A stretch of 30,503 nt of DNA from Flavobacteriaceae bacterium UBA2765 (GTDB taxonomy: Bacteria; Bacteroidota; Bacteroidia; Flavobacteriales; Flavobacteriaceae): contig DEIV01000101.1 in assembly GCA_002352665.1 (NCBI GenBank), forward strand, positions 1-30,503. Direction: 5' to 3'. Each line of letters opens with the position of its first letter. The first letter of the stretch is position 1. The notes under the pieces are model-generated. The model made no database searches, had not been told where the DNA came from, and saw nothing but the letters and a program-made list of their open reading frames with translations. The translations under genes were made by a program, and so were the position numbers. Of this stretch, positions 17,081 to 24,629 are shown piece by piece.

Positions 17081-17088
17081 TACTTTTG
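17081..17088 (+). promoter_or_regulatory. -7 promoter box of the nfu gene
   Basis: TACTTTTG matches TAnnTTTG exactly, 19 nt before the ATG at 17107. It separates the Nfu transcript from the VWA/lipoprotein pair. Confidence 0.5.
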
Positions 17089-17106
17089 TATTAAATAAAT
17101 ATTACC

Positions 17107-17997
17107 ATGTTAAAAATTAATATAGAAAACACCAATAATCCTACCATTATAAAGTTTGTTGCCAATAGCATTTTAACTGAAGGAAGTTTTGAATATAATA
17201 ATGTAGAAGAGGTTCATAATTCAACTTTAATTCAACAATTATTTCATTTGCCTTTTGTAAAAAAGGTATTTGTAACCGCAAATTTTATGGCTATTGAACG
17301 TTTTAATATCGTTGAATGGGATGATGTACAGGAAGAGTTGAAAACAATTATAGAAAATTACCTTAAAGTTAATGATAGTTTATTTACTCAAAGTGATCAA
17401 AAACAAGTAGTTGTAGAGGTTTATGGTGAGAGTACGCCAAATCCGTCGGTTATGAAATTTGTGACGAATAAGTTATTGACTTCTCAAAATATAGAGGTTA
17501 CAAATTTAGAAGATGCCAATGAAGTGCCTGTGGCAAAAGCCTTATTCGATTTTCCTTTTGTTAAAGAGGTGTTTATTTCAGAAAATTATGTTTCTATAAC
17601 AAAAAATAACACGGTTGAATGGTTTGAGATTACTACTGCCTTAAGAGATTTTTTAAAAATGTATATTTCAGAATCGCAACCAATTATTACAGAAAAATTT
17701 ACACCTAAGGTGCATGTAATACCAGAAGTTGAACCTGTTGCTATTGAAAATTTAGATGATATTTCACAAGAAATTGTAGCTATATTAGATGAATATATCA
17801 AACCTGCTGTTACCTCAGACGGAGGTAATATTATGTTTCAATCTTATAACACTCAAACCAAAACGGTTAATGTAATTCTACAAGGAGCATGTAGTGGTTG
17901 TCCGTCATCTACTATTACGCTTAAGAATGGAATAGAAGCTACTTTAAAACAATTATTACCTAATAAAATAGAAGAAGTAATTGCCATAAATGGTTGA
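17107..17997 (+). CDS. NifU family Fe-S scaffold with two Nfu_N domains
   Basis: A 296-residue cytoplasmic protein that should carry and deliver Fe-S clusters. It has three modules: a first Nfu N-terminal domain (residues ~1-85, NNPTIIKFVANSIL ... LPFVKKVFVTANFMAIERF), a second more canonical one (~97-187, ESTPNPSVMKFVTNKLL ... FPFVKEVFISENYVSITK), and the C-terminal NifU domain (~218-296) with SDGGNIMFQSY and the cluster-binding pair C262/C265 in GACSGCPSS. Most Nfu proteins have a single N-terminal domain; the first copy here has diverged from the TPNP signature (NTNNPT). It has its own -7 box and precedes dodecin by 64 bp. Confidence 0.93.
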   Translation: MLKINIENTNNPTIIKFVANSILTEGSFEYNNVEEVHNSTLIQQLFHLPFVKKVFVTANFMAIERFNIVEWDDVQEELKTIIENYLKVNDSLFTQSDQKQVVVEVYGESTPNPSVMKFVTNKLLTSQNIEVTNLEDANEVPVAKALFDFPFVKEVFISENYVSITKNNTVEWFEITTALRDFLKMYISESQPIITEKFTPKVHVIPEVEPVAIENLDDISQEIVAILDEYIKPAVTSDGGNIMFQSYNTQTKTVNVILQGACSGCPSSTITLKNGIEATLKQLLPNKIEEVIAING

Positions 17998-18061
17998 TTT
18001 TTTGCTTAGAATTAATTACATTTACATTTCACTGAATTGTTAAATTTAAAAATAAAATATT

Positions 18062-18262
18062 ATGGCAGTAATGAAAGTAATTGAAGTAATGGCTAATTCT
18101 GACAAGAGTTGGGAAGAAGCTACCCGTAAAGCTGTACAGCATGCTTCAAAAAGTGTAAAACATATAAAATCTGTATTTGTGCAATCTCAAAGTGCGGTTG
18201 TAGATGGTAATGACGTTTCAGAGTTTAGAGTAAACGTAAAAATTACCTTTGAAGTAAAATAA
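18062..18262 (+). CDS. dodecin family protein
   Basis: A 66-residue protein matching dodecin over its full length: MKVIEVMANSDKSWEEATRKAVQHASKSV for the first strand and helix (W17 in the conserved SWEEA), then strands IKSVFVQSQSAVVDGN and EFRVNVKITFEV. Dodecins form hollow dodecamers that store flavins or coenzyme A. In archaeal and Thermus proteins a Trp stacks on the flavin at the start of strand two; by hand alignment the position here is Ser37, so flavin binding may be altered. The gene follows nfu by 64 bp and may share its transcript, though a partial -7 sequence (TACATTTA, near 18015) precedes it. Confidence 0.93.
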   Translation: MAVMKVIEVMANSDKSWEEATRKAVQHASKSVKHIKSVFVQSQSAVVDGNDVSEFRVNVKITFEVK

Positions 18263-18561
18263 TTATTGAATACTTATTTATCTAAACAAATATCCTGAGA
18301 ACCATTCTTGATTTTTTTCTCTTCCATAAAGGGATTGGAATTATCCATATTTAGTTGATTTGTTTGTATGTAATGATGCTCTATCATTCTAAAGAGACCT
18401 AATCTAGTCAATTTTCAACTCTTATACAGTTGAAACGAAAAGTCGAGATGAGTGTTAAATAAATTTAATCTAAAGCGTTTTGTAAATACTCAAAACGCTT
18501 TTTTATTGGCTTTATCAATAAGTCGAACCCAAGTTGTAAAGTTTTGATAAGGATTAATCCA
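18263..18561 (+). other. gene-free spacer with a series of hairpins
   Basis: No coding gene is visible. Two hairpins precede the terminator: AATGAT/ATCATT (18372-18377 with 18383-18388) and a perfect TTTCAACT/AGTTGAAA (18413-18420 with 18428-18435, 7-nt loop). Together with the terminator at 18472 they could form a small RNA or a structured 3' UTR of the dodecin message. Confidence 0.4.
18472..18504 (+). terminator. rho-independent terminator
   Basis: AAAGCGTTTTG (18472-18482) pairs perfectly with CAAAACGCTTT (18491-18501) over an 8-nt loop and is followed by TTT. It lies 210 bp after dodecin, far for a simple 3' end, and 58 bp before the promoter box of the thioredoxin-like gene. Confidence 0.85.
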
Positions 18562-18569
18562 TATCTTTG
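18562..18569 (+). promoter_or_regulatory. -7 promoter box of the DUF255 gene
   Basis: TATCTTTG matches TAnnTTTG. It ends 12 nt before the ATG at 18582, so the leader is very short. The possible TTG start at 18567 lies inside the box, which rules it out. Confidence 0.6.
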
Positions 18570-18581
18570 AAAAAAAATAAC

Positions 18582-20705
18582 ATGCTCCAAAAATATTTAT
18601 TAGTCCTATTAAGTACTTTCCTTTTGGTGAGTTGTAATAGTCAAAACAAAAATACAATGACAGCACATACTTATACAAATAGTTTGATAAATGAAACAAG
18701 TCCATATTTATTACAACACGCTCATAATCCGGTCGATTGGTATGCCTGGAATGATGAAACTCTAGCTTTGGCTAAAAAGGAGAATAAACTTATTTTGATT
18801 TCTATTGGCTATGCGGCTTGCCATTGGTGTCATGTAATGGAGCATGAAAGTTTTGAAGATACAGCAGTGGCAAAAATAATGAATCAAAATTTTATCAATA
18901 TAAAAATTGATAGAGAAGAAAGACCAGATGTTGACCAGGTCTATATGAATGCTGTACAGTTAATGACCGGTAGAGGTGGATGGCCTCTAAATTGTGTTGC
19001 CTTACCCGATGGAAGACCGGTTTGGGGAGGCACCTATTTCCCTAAAGATAATTGGATAAGTGCCTTAGAACAATTGTCAAAAATATATAAAGAAGATCCA
19101 AAAAAATTAGAAGACAATGCCACAAAATTAACGGAAGGTGTACGACAGTCTGATTTGGTTATTTTGAATACATCAGAAAAGAACTATTCGGTAGAAGAAC
19201 TGGATCTAATTGTTGATAATTGGAAAAAGTATATGGATACTGATTTGGGTGGTAGGGCAGGAGCTCCCAAATTTCCCATGCCAAATAATTATCAATTCTT
19301 GTTGAGATATGCAGTCCAAAAGGATGATAAAAAGATGTTAGATTATGTAAAAACTACATTGACGAACATGGCATTTGGAGGTTTAAATGATCAGGTTGGC
19401 GGTGGCTTTGCACGTTATTCTGTAGACGCCAAATGGCATATTCCTCATTTTGAAAAAATGCTTTATGATAATGGTCAGCTAGTAAGTTTATATGCCAATG
19501 CTTATTTGGTAACTAAAGATCCTTTTTACAAACAAGTGGTTTATGAAACTACCCGTTTTGTGGAACGTGAATTGATGGATGAAACCGGTGCATTTTACTC
19601 GTCGCTTGATGCTGATAGTGACAATGCTGAAGGTGAGTTGGAAGAAGGTGCTTTTTATGTTTGGAAAAAAGAAGAATTAAAGTCTATTCTTAATGATGAT
19701 TTTGAATTGTTTGCAAAATATTATAATGTAAACAATGCTTATAAATGGGAAAATAATACATATAATTTGCATAGAACTCAGTCAAATGAGCAATTCTCAG
19801 AAGCTAATCAACTTTCAAATGATGCACTTTCTAAAAAAATAAGCCATTGGAAAGAGATTTTACTAAAAGCTAGAGTGGAGAAAAGTAGACCTAGATTAGA
19901 CGATAAAATTTTAACCTCTTGGAATGCATTGATGCTTAAAGGATATATAGATGCATATCGAGTTTTTGGGGACAATCATTTTTTGGAAAAAGCATTAAAA
20001 AATGCCAATTTTATTGATAAAGTTCAGAGTAATGATGAAGGCGGCTTGTTTAGAAATTATAAAAATGGTAAAAGGAATATCAATGCTTATTTAGAAGATT
20101 ATGCAACGGTAGTAGATGCTTTTATCAATTTATATGAGGTTACACTAGATGAAAAATGGCTACAGACTGCAAAAAATTTAACCAATTACTGTTTTGATCA
20201 TTTTTATGATGATAAAAGCAATATGTTTTTCTTTACGTCAGATCAAGATAAAGAACTTATTAGTCGTAAAATTGAAACAGATGATAATGTGATATCATCG
20301 TCAAATTCAATTATGGCTAATAATTTATTCAAATTAGGACACTATTTTGGAAACCGAACTTATACCAAAGATGCCAATCAAATGTTGCATAATGTAAAAG
20401 AAAATGCTGTTAAATATGGAGCCGGAGCTTCAAATTGGCTGTTATTATATTCAAACTTTTTAGGAGATTTTTATGAAGTTGCTATAGTGGGTAAAGATGC
20501 CAAAGAAAGGCTAAAGGAAATCAATCAAAATTACATACCTAACAAATTAATAGTAGGTAGTATTAAAGAAAGTAAATTGCCTTTATTAGAATATAAATAC
20601 AATGCCAACGAAACTACCATTTATGTTTGTATAAATGGAGCTTGTCTATTGCCGGTAAATGAATCAAATAAAGCATTGGAGCAAATCAAGGTGAAATTGA
20701 ATTAA
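18582..20705 (+). CDS. thioredoxin domain-containing DUF255 lipoprotein (YyaL/SSP411-like)
   Basis: From the ATG at 18582 the protein has 707 residues and a lipoprotein signal ending LLVSC (Cys18); a TTG five codons earlier falls in the promoter box. Residues ~30-190 are the DUF255 thioredoxin-like domain: NETSPYLLQHAHNPVDWYAW, GYAACHWCHVMEHESFED with the redox pair C80/C83, then DREERPDVDQVYM and GRGGWPLNCVALPDGRPVWGGTYFP. The remainder is an (alpha/alpha)6-barrel like N-acylglucosamine epimerases and glycosidases (WHIPHFEKMLYDNGQL, SSLDADSDNAEGELEEGAFYVW). The family includes YyaL and human SPATA20; the reaction is unknown. Lipid anchoring is notable because many relatives are cytoplasmic. 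It is followed by DUF1304 and MscS genes at 12-15 bp spacing, likely an operon. Confidence 0.93.
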   Translation: MLQKYLLVLLSTFLLVSCNSQNKNTMTAHTYTNSLINETSPYLLQHAHNPVDWYAWNDETLALAKKENKLILISIGYAACHWCHVMEHESFEDTAVAKIMNQNFINIKIDREERPDVDQVYMNAVQLMTGRGGWPLNCVALPDGRPVWGGTYFPKDNWISALEQLSKIYKEDPKKLEDNATKLTEGVRQSDLVILNTSEKNYSVEELDLIVDNWKKYMDTDLGGRAGAPKFPMPNNYQFLLRYAVQKDDKKMLDYVKTTLTNMAFGGLNDQVGGGFARYSVDAKWHIPHFEKMLYDNGQLVSLYANAYLVTKDPFYKQVVYETTRFVERELMDETGAFYSSLDADSDNAEGELEEGAFYVWKKEELKSILNDDFELFAKYYNVNNAYKWENNTYNLHRTQSNEQFSEANQLSNDALSKKISHWKEILLKARVEKSRPRLDDKILTSWNALMLKGYIDAYRVFGDNHFLEKALKNANFIDKVQSNDEGGLFRNYKNGKRNINAYLEDYATVVDAFINLYEVTLDEKWLQTAKNLTNYCFDHFYDDKSNMFFFTSDQDKELISRKIETDDNVISSSNSIMANNLFKLGHYFGNRTYTKDANQMLHNVKENAVKYGAGASNWLLLYSNFLGDFYEVAIVGKDAKERLKEINQNYIPNKLIVGSIKESKLPLLEYKYNANETTIYVCINGACLLPVNESNKALEQIKVKLN

Positions 20706-20720
20706 ACAAAAATTCAAATT

Positions 20721-21092
20721 ATGAAGTATTTACAAATTGGTTTAATTGCACTTGTAGCTTTTTTACATATCTATTTTTTGATATTGGAAATGTTTTATTG
20801 GACAAAACCTAAAGGACTAAAAACTTTCGGACTGACAAAAGAGTTTGCAGAAGCATCAAAAACTTTAGCAGCCAATCAGGGATTGTATAACGGATTTTTA
20901 GCTGCCGGTTTAATTTGGTCAATCCTTAACAAAAACTTTACTTACCAAATTGCCATTTTTTTCTTGATCTGTGTTATTATTGCAGGTATCTTTGGTGCTT
21001 ATTCTACAAAAAAGATAAGATTGTTTTATATACAATCTGTCCCGGCGATTATTGCATTAATTTTAACACTTTTAAACACTAATAATTATTAA
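20721..21092 (+). CDS. DUF1304 family membrane protein
   Basis: A 123-residue integral membrane protein with four predicted helices: the N-terminal LIALVAFLHIYFLILEMFYW, then NGFLAAGLIWSIL, IAIFFLICVIIAGIFGAYS and a last helix (SVPAIIALILTLL). The conserved loop TKPKGLKTFGL and AANQGLYNGFLA identify DUF1304, a small inner-membrane family without known function. It is spaced 15 bp after the DUF255 gene and 12 bp before mscS, so the three are probably co-transcribed. Confidence 0.9.
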   Translation: MKYLQIGLIALVAFLHIYFLILEMFYWTKPKGLKTFGLTKEFAEASKTLAANQGLYNGFLAAGLIWSILNKNFTYQIAIFFLICVIIAGIFGAYSTKKIRLFYIQSVPAIIALILTLLNTNNY

Positions 21093-21104
21093 AACTTAAC
21101 TTTT

Positions 21105-21917
21105 ATGGATTACGACAATATTTTAGAAAAAGGAACAACCTTTCTTACCACTTATGGAATTCCTGTTATAGGGGCAATTATAATATGGATAATTGGTTCT
21201 TGGATTATAAAAAAAATATTAAAAGTAGCCGGTAATGTAATGACCAAAAGTGACTATGATGCCAGTCTTCAAAAATTCTTATTGAATTTAGTAGGTTGGG
21301 GATTAAAAATATTGTTGATCCTTACCATCTTGGCTCAATTGGGTATTGAAACCACTTCTTTTGCAGCTATTTTAGCAGCTGCAGGTTTGGCAGTTGGTCT
21401 GGCATTGCAAGGTTCATTGGCTAATTTTGCCGGAGGGGTTTTGTTAATGATATTTAAACCTATAAAAATTGGCGATTTAATTGAGGCACAAGGAGAATTG
21501 GGCGTTGTAAAGGAAATAGAAATATTTACTACTAAAATTATAACCCCGGAAAATAAATTGGTAATAATCCCTAACGGAACATTGTCAAATGGTAATATCA
21601 TAAACTATTCTGAGGAAGGTAAATTAAGAGTAGATTTGACTTTTGGAGTGTCTTATGATGCAGATATCAAACAAACAAAAGAAGTTTTACTTAGTGTATT
21701 AACGGCAAATGAAAAAGTATTACAAGATCCAGCACCTAGCGTTAATGTATCTGAATTAGCGGATAGTTCTGTTAATTTTGCTGTAAGACCATGGTGTACA
21801 CCAGCTAATTATTGGGATGTCTATTTTGAAACCACAGAAAACATTAAAATAGCATTAGACAAAGCAGGTATTGAAATACCTTATCCACATGCTGTTGAAA
21901 TTCAGAAAGAAGGATAA
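21105..21917 (+). CDS. mscS: small-conductance mechanosensitive channel, MscS family
   Basis: A 270-residue MscS-type channel that opens under membrane tension to release solutes during hypo-osmotic shock. Three N-terminal helices are seen: TYGIPVIGAIIIWIIGSWIIKKIL, WGLKILLILTILAQLGI, and the pore helix ILAAAGLAVGLALQGSLANFAGGVLLMIFKP with the Gly/Ala packing pattern. The beta domain follows (IKIGDLIEAQGELGVVKEIEIFTTKI, IPNGTLSNGNIINYS) and the C-terminal domain ends with IPYPHAVEIQ, a normal end for small family members. The stop codon TAA overlaps the 4-bp repeat flanking the mobile-element-like sequence at 21918. Confidence 0.94.
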   Translation: MDYDNILEKGTTFLTTYGIPVIGAIIIWIIGSWIIKKILKVAGNVMTKSDYDASLQKFLLNLVGWGLKILLILTILAQLGIETTSFAAILAAAGLAVGLALQGSLANFAGGVLLMIFKPIKIGDLIEAQGELGVVKEIEIFTTKIITPENKLVIIPNGTLSNGNIINYSEEGKLRVDLTFGVSYDADIKQTKEVLLSVLTANEKVLQDPAPSVNVSELADSSVNFAVRPWCTPANYWDVYFETTENIKIALDKAGIEIPYPHAVEIQKEG

Positions 21918-22075
21918 TGTCGTTTCAAGGCTACTTTAGCCAGCCCAAGTCTTGTTCTTTTTCATCTGTCCATCGTTCAAAATATATTTCCATATCTAGG
22001 CTATGCAATGATTTTTAGCCTTGACCAGATAAAAAATAACTGCGACTTAACTGACACAGTAGCCTTGACACAACA
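21918..22075. mobile_element. MITE-like element, 158 bp, with terminal inverted repeats
   Basis: The ends are TGTCGTTTCAAGGCTACT (21918-21935) and, as reverse complement of 22058-22075, TGTTGTGTCAAGGCTACT: 16 of 18 bases agree and 11 inner bases are identical. The element is flanked by the 4-bp direct repeat ATAA (21914-21917 and 22076-22079), as expected of a target-site duplication. Inside, TAGCCTTGAC occurs again near 22014, a second copy of the terminal motif. No transposase fits; the longest open stretch from an ATG is about 20 codons on the minus strand. It lies exactly between the stop codons of mscS and tsaB. It looks like a non-autonomous transposon; the family is not recognised. Confidence 0.7.
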
Positions 22076-22079
22076 ATAA

Positions 22080-22754
22080 TTATTTTTTTGATTTTGTTAT
22101 CATAAAATCTTTTAGATAAAAAGGTTCAAAATAAGCGACATCTTCGATGTCGTTTTTTTTGAATTTATCATTAGAGAGTTTTACCATTTGTTTTGCTGAA
22201 GGAAAGTATCCATCAAGAAAAACTGCATTTTTATGGTTGATAATAGATTTGCATTTTTCAGCACCATCTCCTAAGAAATAGACCTTAGCCTTATTTAAAA
22301 TTGCTGTAAAAGAGTTCTCATCTATAATTTCAGCTTGAATTTCTCTAAGTTGATTGTAGTTGTGATCATAAATGGCACTATAAACTTCCATTCGTCTGGC
22401 ATCAAGTAAAGGTACAATAAAAGTATCCTGTTCAACTTTAATGGCATTTGCCAGTGAAGCAAGTGTTGAAATGGAAATTAGAGGTTTGTCCAATGAAAAA
22501 CATAGTCCTTTCGCAGCTGAAACTCCAATACGTAAGCCTGTATAAGAACCGGGTCCTTTACTTACTGCAATAGCATCAATATCATGTACAGATTTTTGAG
22601 TAGACTTTAATATTTCTTCAATGAAAATGTGCAATAATTCTCCATGAGAATAGCCATCATCATTATGCTCTTTTAGAGCCACTAATTTACCATGATCTGA
22701 AAGACTAACAGAACAATTTTTAGTAGCGGTTTCTATGTTTAATATTAATGACAA
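22080..22754 (-). CDS. tsaB: tRNA threonylcarbamoyladenosine biosynthesis protein TsaB
   Basis: TsaB is the dimerisation partner of TsaD in forming t6A37 on tRNAs that read ANN codons. The 224-residue protein has an ASKHA fold with the N-terminal strand SLILNIETATKNCSVSL, the HGELL segment, the hallmark SKGPGSYTGLRIG at ~64-77, and PLLDARRMEVYSAIY. The C-terminal part is of normal length. The start is TTG at 22754; no ATG lies near the N-terminus, and the family's beginning aligns to this TTG. A -7 box sits about 18 nt upstream. The gene converges on mscS across the MITE-like element. Confidence 0.93.
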   Translation of the reverse strand: MSLILNIETATKNCSVSLSDHGKLVALKEHNDDGYSHGELLHIFIEEILKSTQKSVHDIDAIAVSKGPGSYTGLRIGVSAAKGLCFSLDKPLISISTLASLANAIKVEQDTFIVPLLDARRMEVYSAIYDHNYNQLREIQAEIIDENSFTAILNKAKVYFLGDGAEKCKSIINHKNAVFLDGYFPSAKQMVKLSNDKFKKNDIEDVAYFEPFYLKDFMITKSKK

Positions 22755-22772
22755 TTATTAGAAGATTATACG

Positions 22773-22780
22773 CAAAAGTA
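22773..22780 (-). promoter_or_regulatory. -7 promoter box of tsaB
   Basis: The minus strand reads TACTTTTG, matching TAnnTTTG, 18 nt before the TTG start codon of tsaB. This supports the TTG start, since it leaves no room for a longer protein. Confidence 0.5.
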
Positions 22781-22877
22781 CATCATTATTTATACATACC
22801 AATTTAACTATTGATCCTATATTTTCTACACTAAGCAATTTTAATCTATGAAGTTTTGAGAATAATAACTGTAATAT

Positions 22878-24227
22878 TTATTCAACAACAATTGGAATTC
22901 CATAATAGAATTCTAGTAATTTAGTTCTGAACACATAGTTGTATTTAGCTCTAATTAAACTAGATTGTGCATTGACCAATCTGTTACGAACTTGTTCAAA
23001 ATCAAATGAGTTGGTAGCCCCTAAGTTATATCTTTCTTGGGCAAATGTAAATGACTGCTCTTGGGCTTTTACAGATTTTTCCGCAGCTTCATATTCCTTT
23101 AGCGTAGCTTTAGCATTTATATATGCTCTTTCTACAGATTCTCTTAAGGCTCTTTTTTCATCATCTAAGTTTATTTTAGATATTTCCTGATTTATTTTAG
23201 CTCTATTTACATTGGCTTTTACTTGCCCTCTACTAAAGACAGGAATATTTAAATTTAAACCAACAAACTGTCCAAAATTATTATCCAATTGATCAGAAAA
23301 GGGAAATTGAAAAATGGGAGAGTTTGCATCATCTTTAAAACCTTGTCTATGGTTATATACAGTATTTAATCCTGCACTTAATGATAGACTAGGTAAATAA
23401 TCAGCCTTTGCAATCTTAATTCCCATTTCAGAATTTTGCAGTGCCAATGAGGCACTTTTTATTTCCGGTTGATTTTCAATTGCTTTTGAGAATATTTCTT
23501 CAGTGTTATTATACAATAAGGCAACGGAGTTAATATCAATAGAAATTTCTTCAATATCAAAACCTTGATTAGGTATTTGTAATAATTGAGATAAATCTAA
23601 TAATGACAATGCCATATTATTTTCTGCAGTTACTACAGCATTTTCATCATTTACCTTGGTAGCTTCAACTTCTAATAAGTTACCATATGGTTGTACACCC
23701 GCATCTACCAATTCTTTAGTACGCTCTAGTTGTTGTTCACTAATTAAAATTTGAGCCTGAGCAATTTTTAAATTTTCTTTATTGAATAAAACATTCAAGT
23801 ATGAGTTTACAATATTTAAAGAAATATCGTTTTTCATTTTTTCAAGATCTAGCATACTAGCCTCATAAGAAGTTTTAGATTGTATTATGTTATTTTTAAT
23901 ACTAAACCCATTAAATAAGGTTACAGAAGTATTTAACCCAAAACTATTGGAGCGTCTGTCATTAGCAACTCTTGAGTTACTTAATGCATCAAAACCAGAT
24001 CCAAAGCTAAAGTTTTGAGAAGCTGATGCTGAAACTCCAGGTAACATATTACCTTTGGCTGAAGCAATATCTTCTTTTCTTAATTCAGTAATCTGATTTG
24101 ACCTTTTTACTGATAGATTATATTCTAAAGCATGATCTACACATTCTTTTAAAGTCCACTTTTTATCTTGAGCAAATGAAGTTGCAATGACGAGGAGTGC
24201 TATTAAAACACTTAATCTTGTTTTCAT
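22878..24227 (-). CDS. TolC family outer membrane efflux protein
   Basis: A 449-residue protein with a signal peptide (MKTRLSVLIALLVIATSFAQ) and two tandem OEP repeats. The first repeat starts WTLKECVDHALEYNLSVKRSNQ and has the long helices ending ERTKELVDAGVQPYGNLLEVEATKVNDENAVV; the second has NQPEIKSASLALQNSEMGIKIAKADYLPSLSLSAGL and ERYNLGATNSFDFEQVRNRLVNAQSSLIRAKYNYVFR. These are TolC trimer features: the outer membrane channel of tripartite pumps. No membrane-fusion or inner-membrane pump gene is present in this window, so its partners are encoded elsewhere. It has its own promoter-like box and ends 123 bp before tsaB. Confidence 0.94.
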   Translation of the reverse strand: MKTRLSVLIALLVIATSFAQDKKWTLKECVDHALEYNLSVKRSNQITELRKEDIASAKGNMLPGVSASASQNFSFGSGFDALSNSRVANDRRSNSFGLNTSVTLFNGFSIKNNIIQSKTSYEASMLDLEKMKNDISLNIVNSYLNVLFNKENLKIAQAQILISEQQLERTKELVDAGVQPYGNLLEVEATKVNDENAVVTAENNMALSLLDLSQLLQIPNQGFDIEEISIDINSVALLYNNTEEIFSKAIENQPEIKSASLALQNSEMGIKIAKADYLPSLSLSAGLNTVYNHRQGFKDDANSPIFQFPFSDQLDNNFGQFVGLNLNIPVFSRGQVKANVNRAKINQEISKINLDDEKRALRESVERAYINAKATLKEYEAAEKSVKAQEQSFTFAQERYNLGATNSFDFEQVRNRLVNAQSSLIRAKYNYVFRTKLLEFYYGIPIVVE

Positions 24228-24267
24228 AAAATAATTAAATTGCTAGTATGATTTTCTATATGACGAC

Positions 24268-24275
24268 CAAAAGTA
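24268..24275 (-). promoter_or_regulatory. -7 promoter box of the tolC-like gene
   Basis: The minus strand reads TACTTTTG, matching TAnnTTTG, 40 nt before the ATG at 24227. The palindrome ACGCtttatGCGT (24285-24297) covers the region where the -33 element should be, so it may be an operator. Confidence 0.5.
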
Positions 24276-24314
24276 AAACTTGTTACGCTTTATGCGTCTT
24301 ATTGAAATGTTAAT

Positions 24315-24527
24315 TTATCTTTTTTTCCATTTTTTATATAAAAAGTAGGCAGCTACACCAATTAATATATATGGAAAGGCCATTAAATAGATAATTCCGG
24401 TGTTTAATCCTTCGGCTATTTCTGCATCACCAGATTCAACAACAGCCTTACACATGGCACATTGAGCATTGACAAATTGTGCAAGAAGTAAAAAGAATAA
24501 TATGAATAATTTGTTTTTCATTTTCAT
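24315..24527 (-). CDS. small exported CxxC membrane protein
   Basis: A 70-residue protein; Met1 or Met3 could be the start. The signal peptide (MKMKNKLFILFFLLLAQFVNAQ) is followed directly by CAMCKAVVESG, so a CxxC pair (C23/C26) would sit at the mature N-terminus outside the cytoplasm. One C-terminal TM helix (YLMAFPYILIGVAAYFLYKKW) with a basic end anchors it. Small proteins of this type are found beside the SCO-DUF420 genes in Bacteroidetes and are annotated only as hypothetical. The location downstream of SCO suggests a metal-handling or thiol role in cytochrome oxidase maturation, which is inference. Confidence 0.75.
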   Translation of the reverse strand: MKMKNKLFILFFLLLAQFVNAQCAMCKAVVESGDAEIAEGLNTGIIYLMAFPYILIGVAAYFLYKKWKKR

Positions 24528-24629
24528 TGTTTTAGACTATTGAGATTCCACAATTAATAACTATTAGAATCAGCATAATCAATTCGGCTAAAAGGTGCTA
24601 TTTCGTTTCACTAGAAAATCAACATTTCA

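Noticed and set aside
21335..21601. 88-codon minus-strand frame inside mscS
   Set aside because: Antisense shadow of a conserved channel gene, with no recognisable motif.
22878..24227. A tripartite efflux operon
   Set aside because: Only the outer membrane TolC component is present; no fusion protein or pump gene lies in the window.
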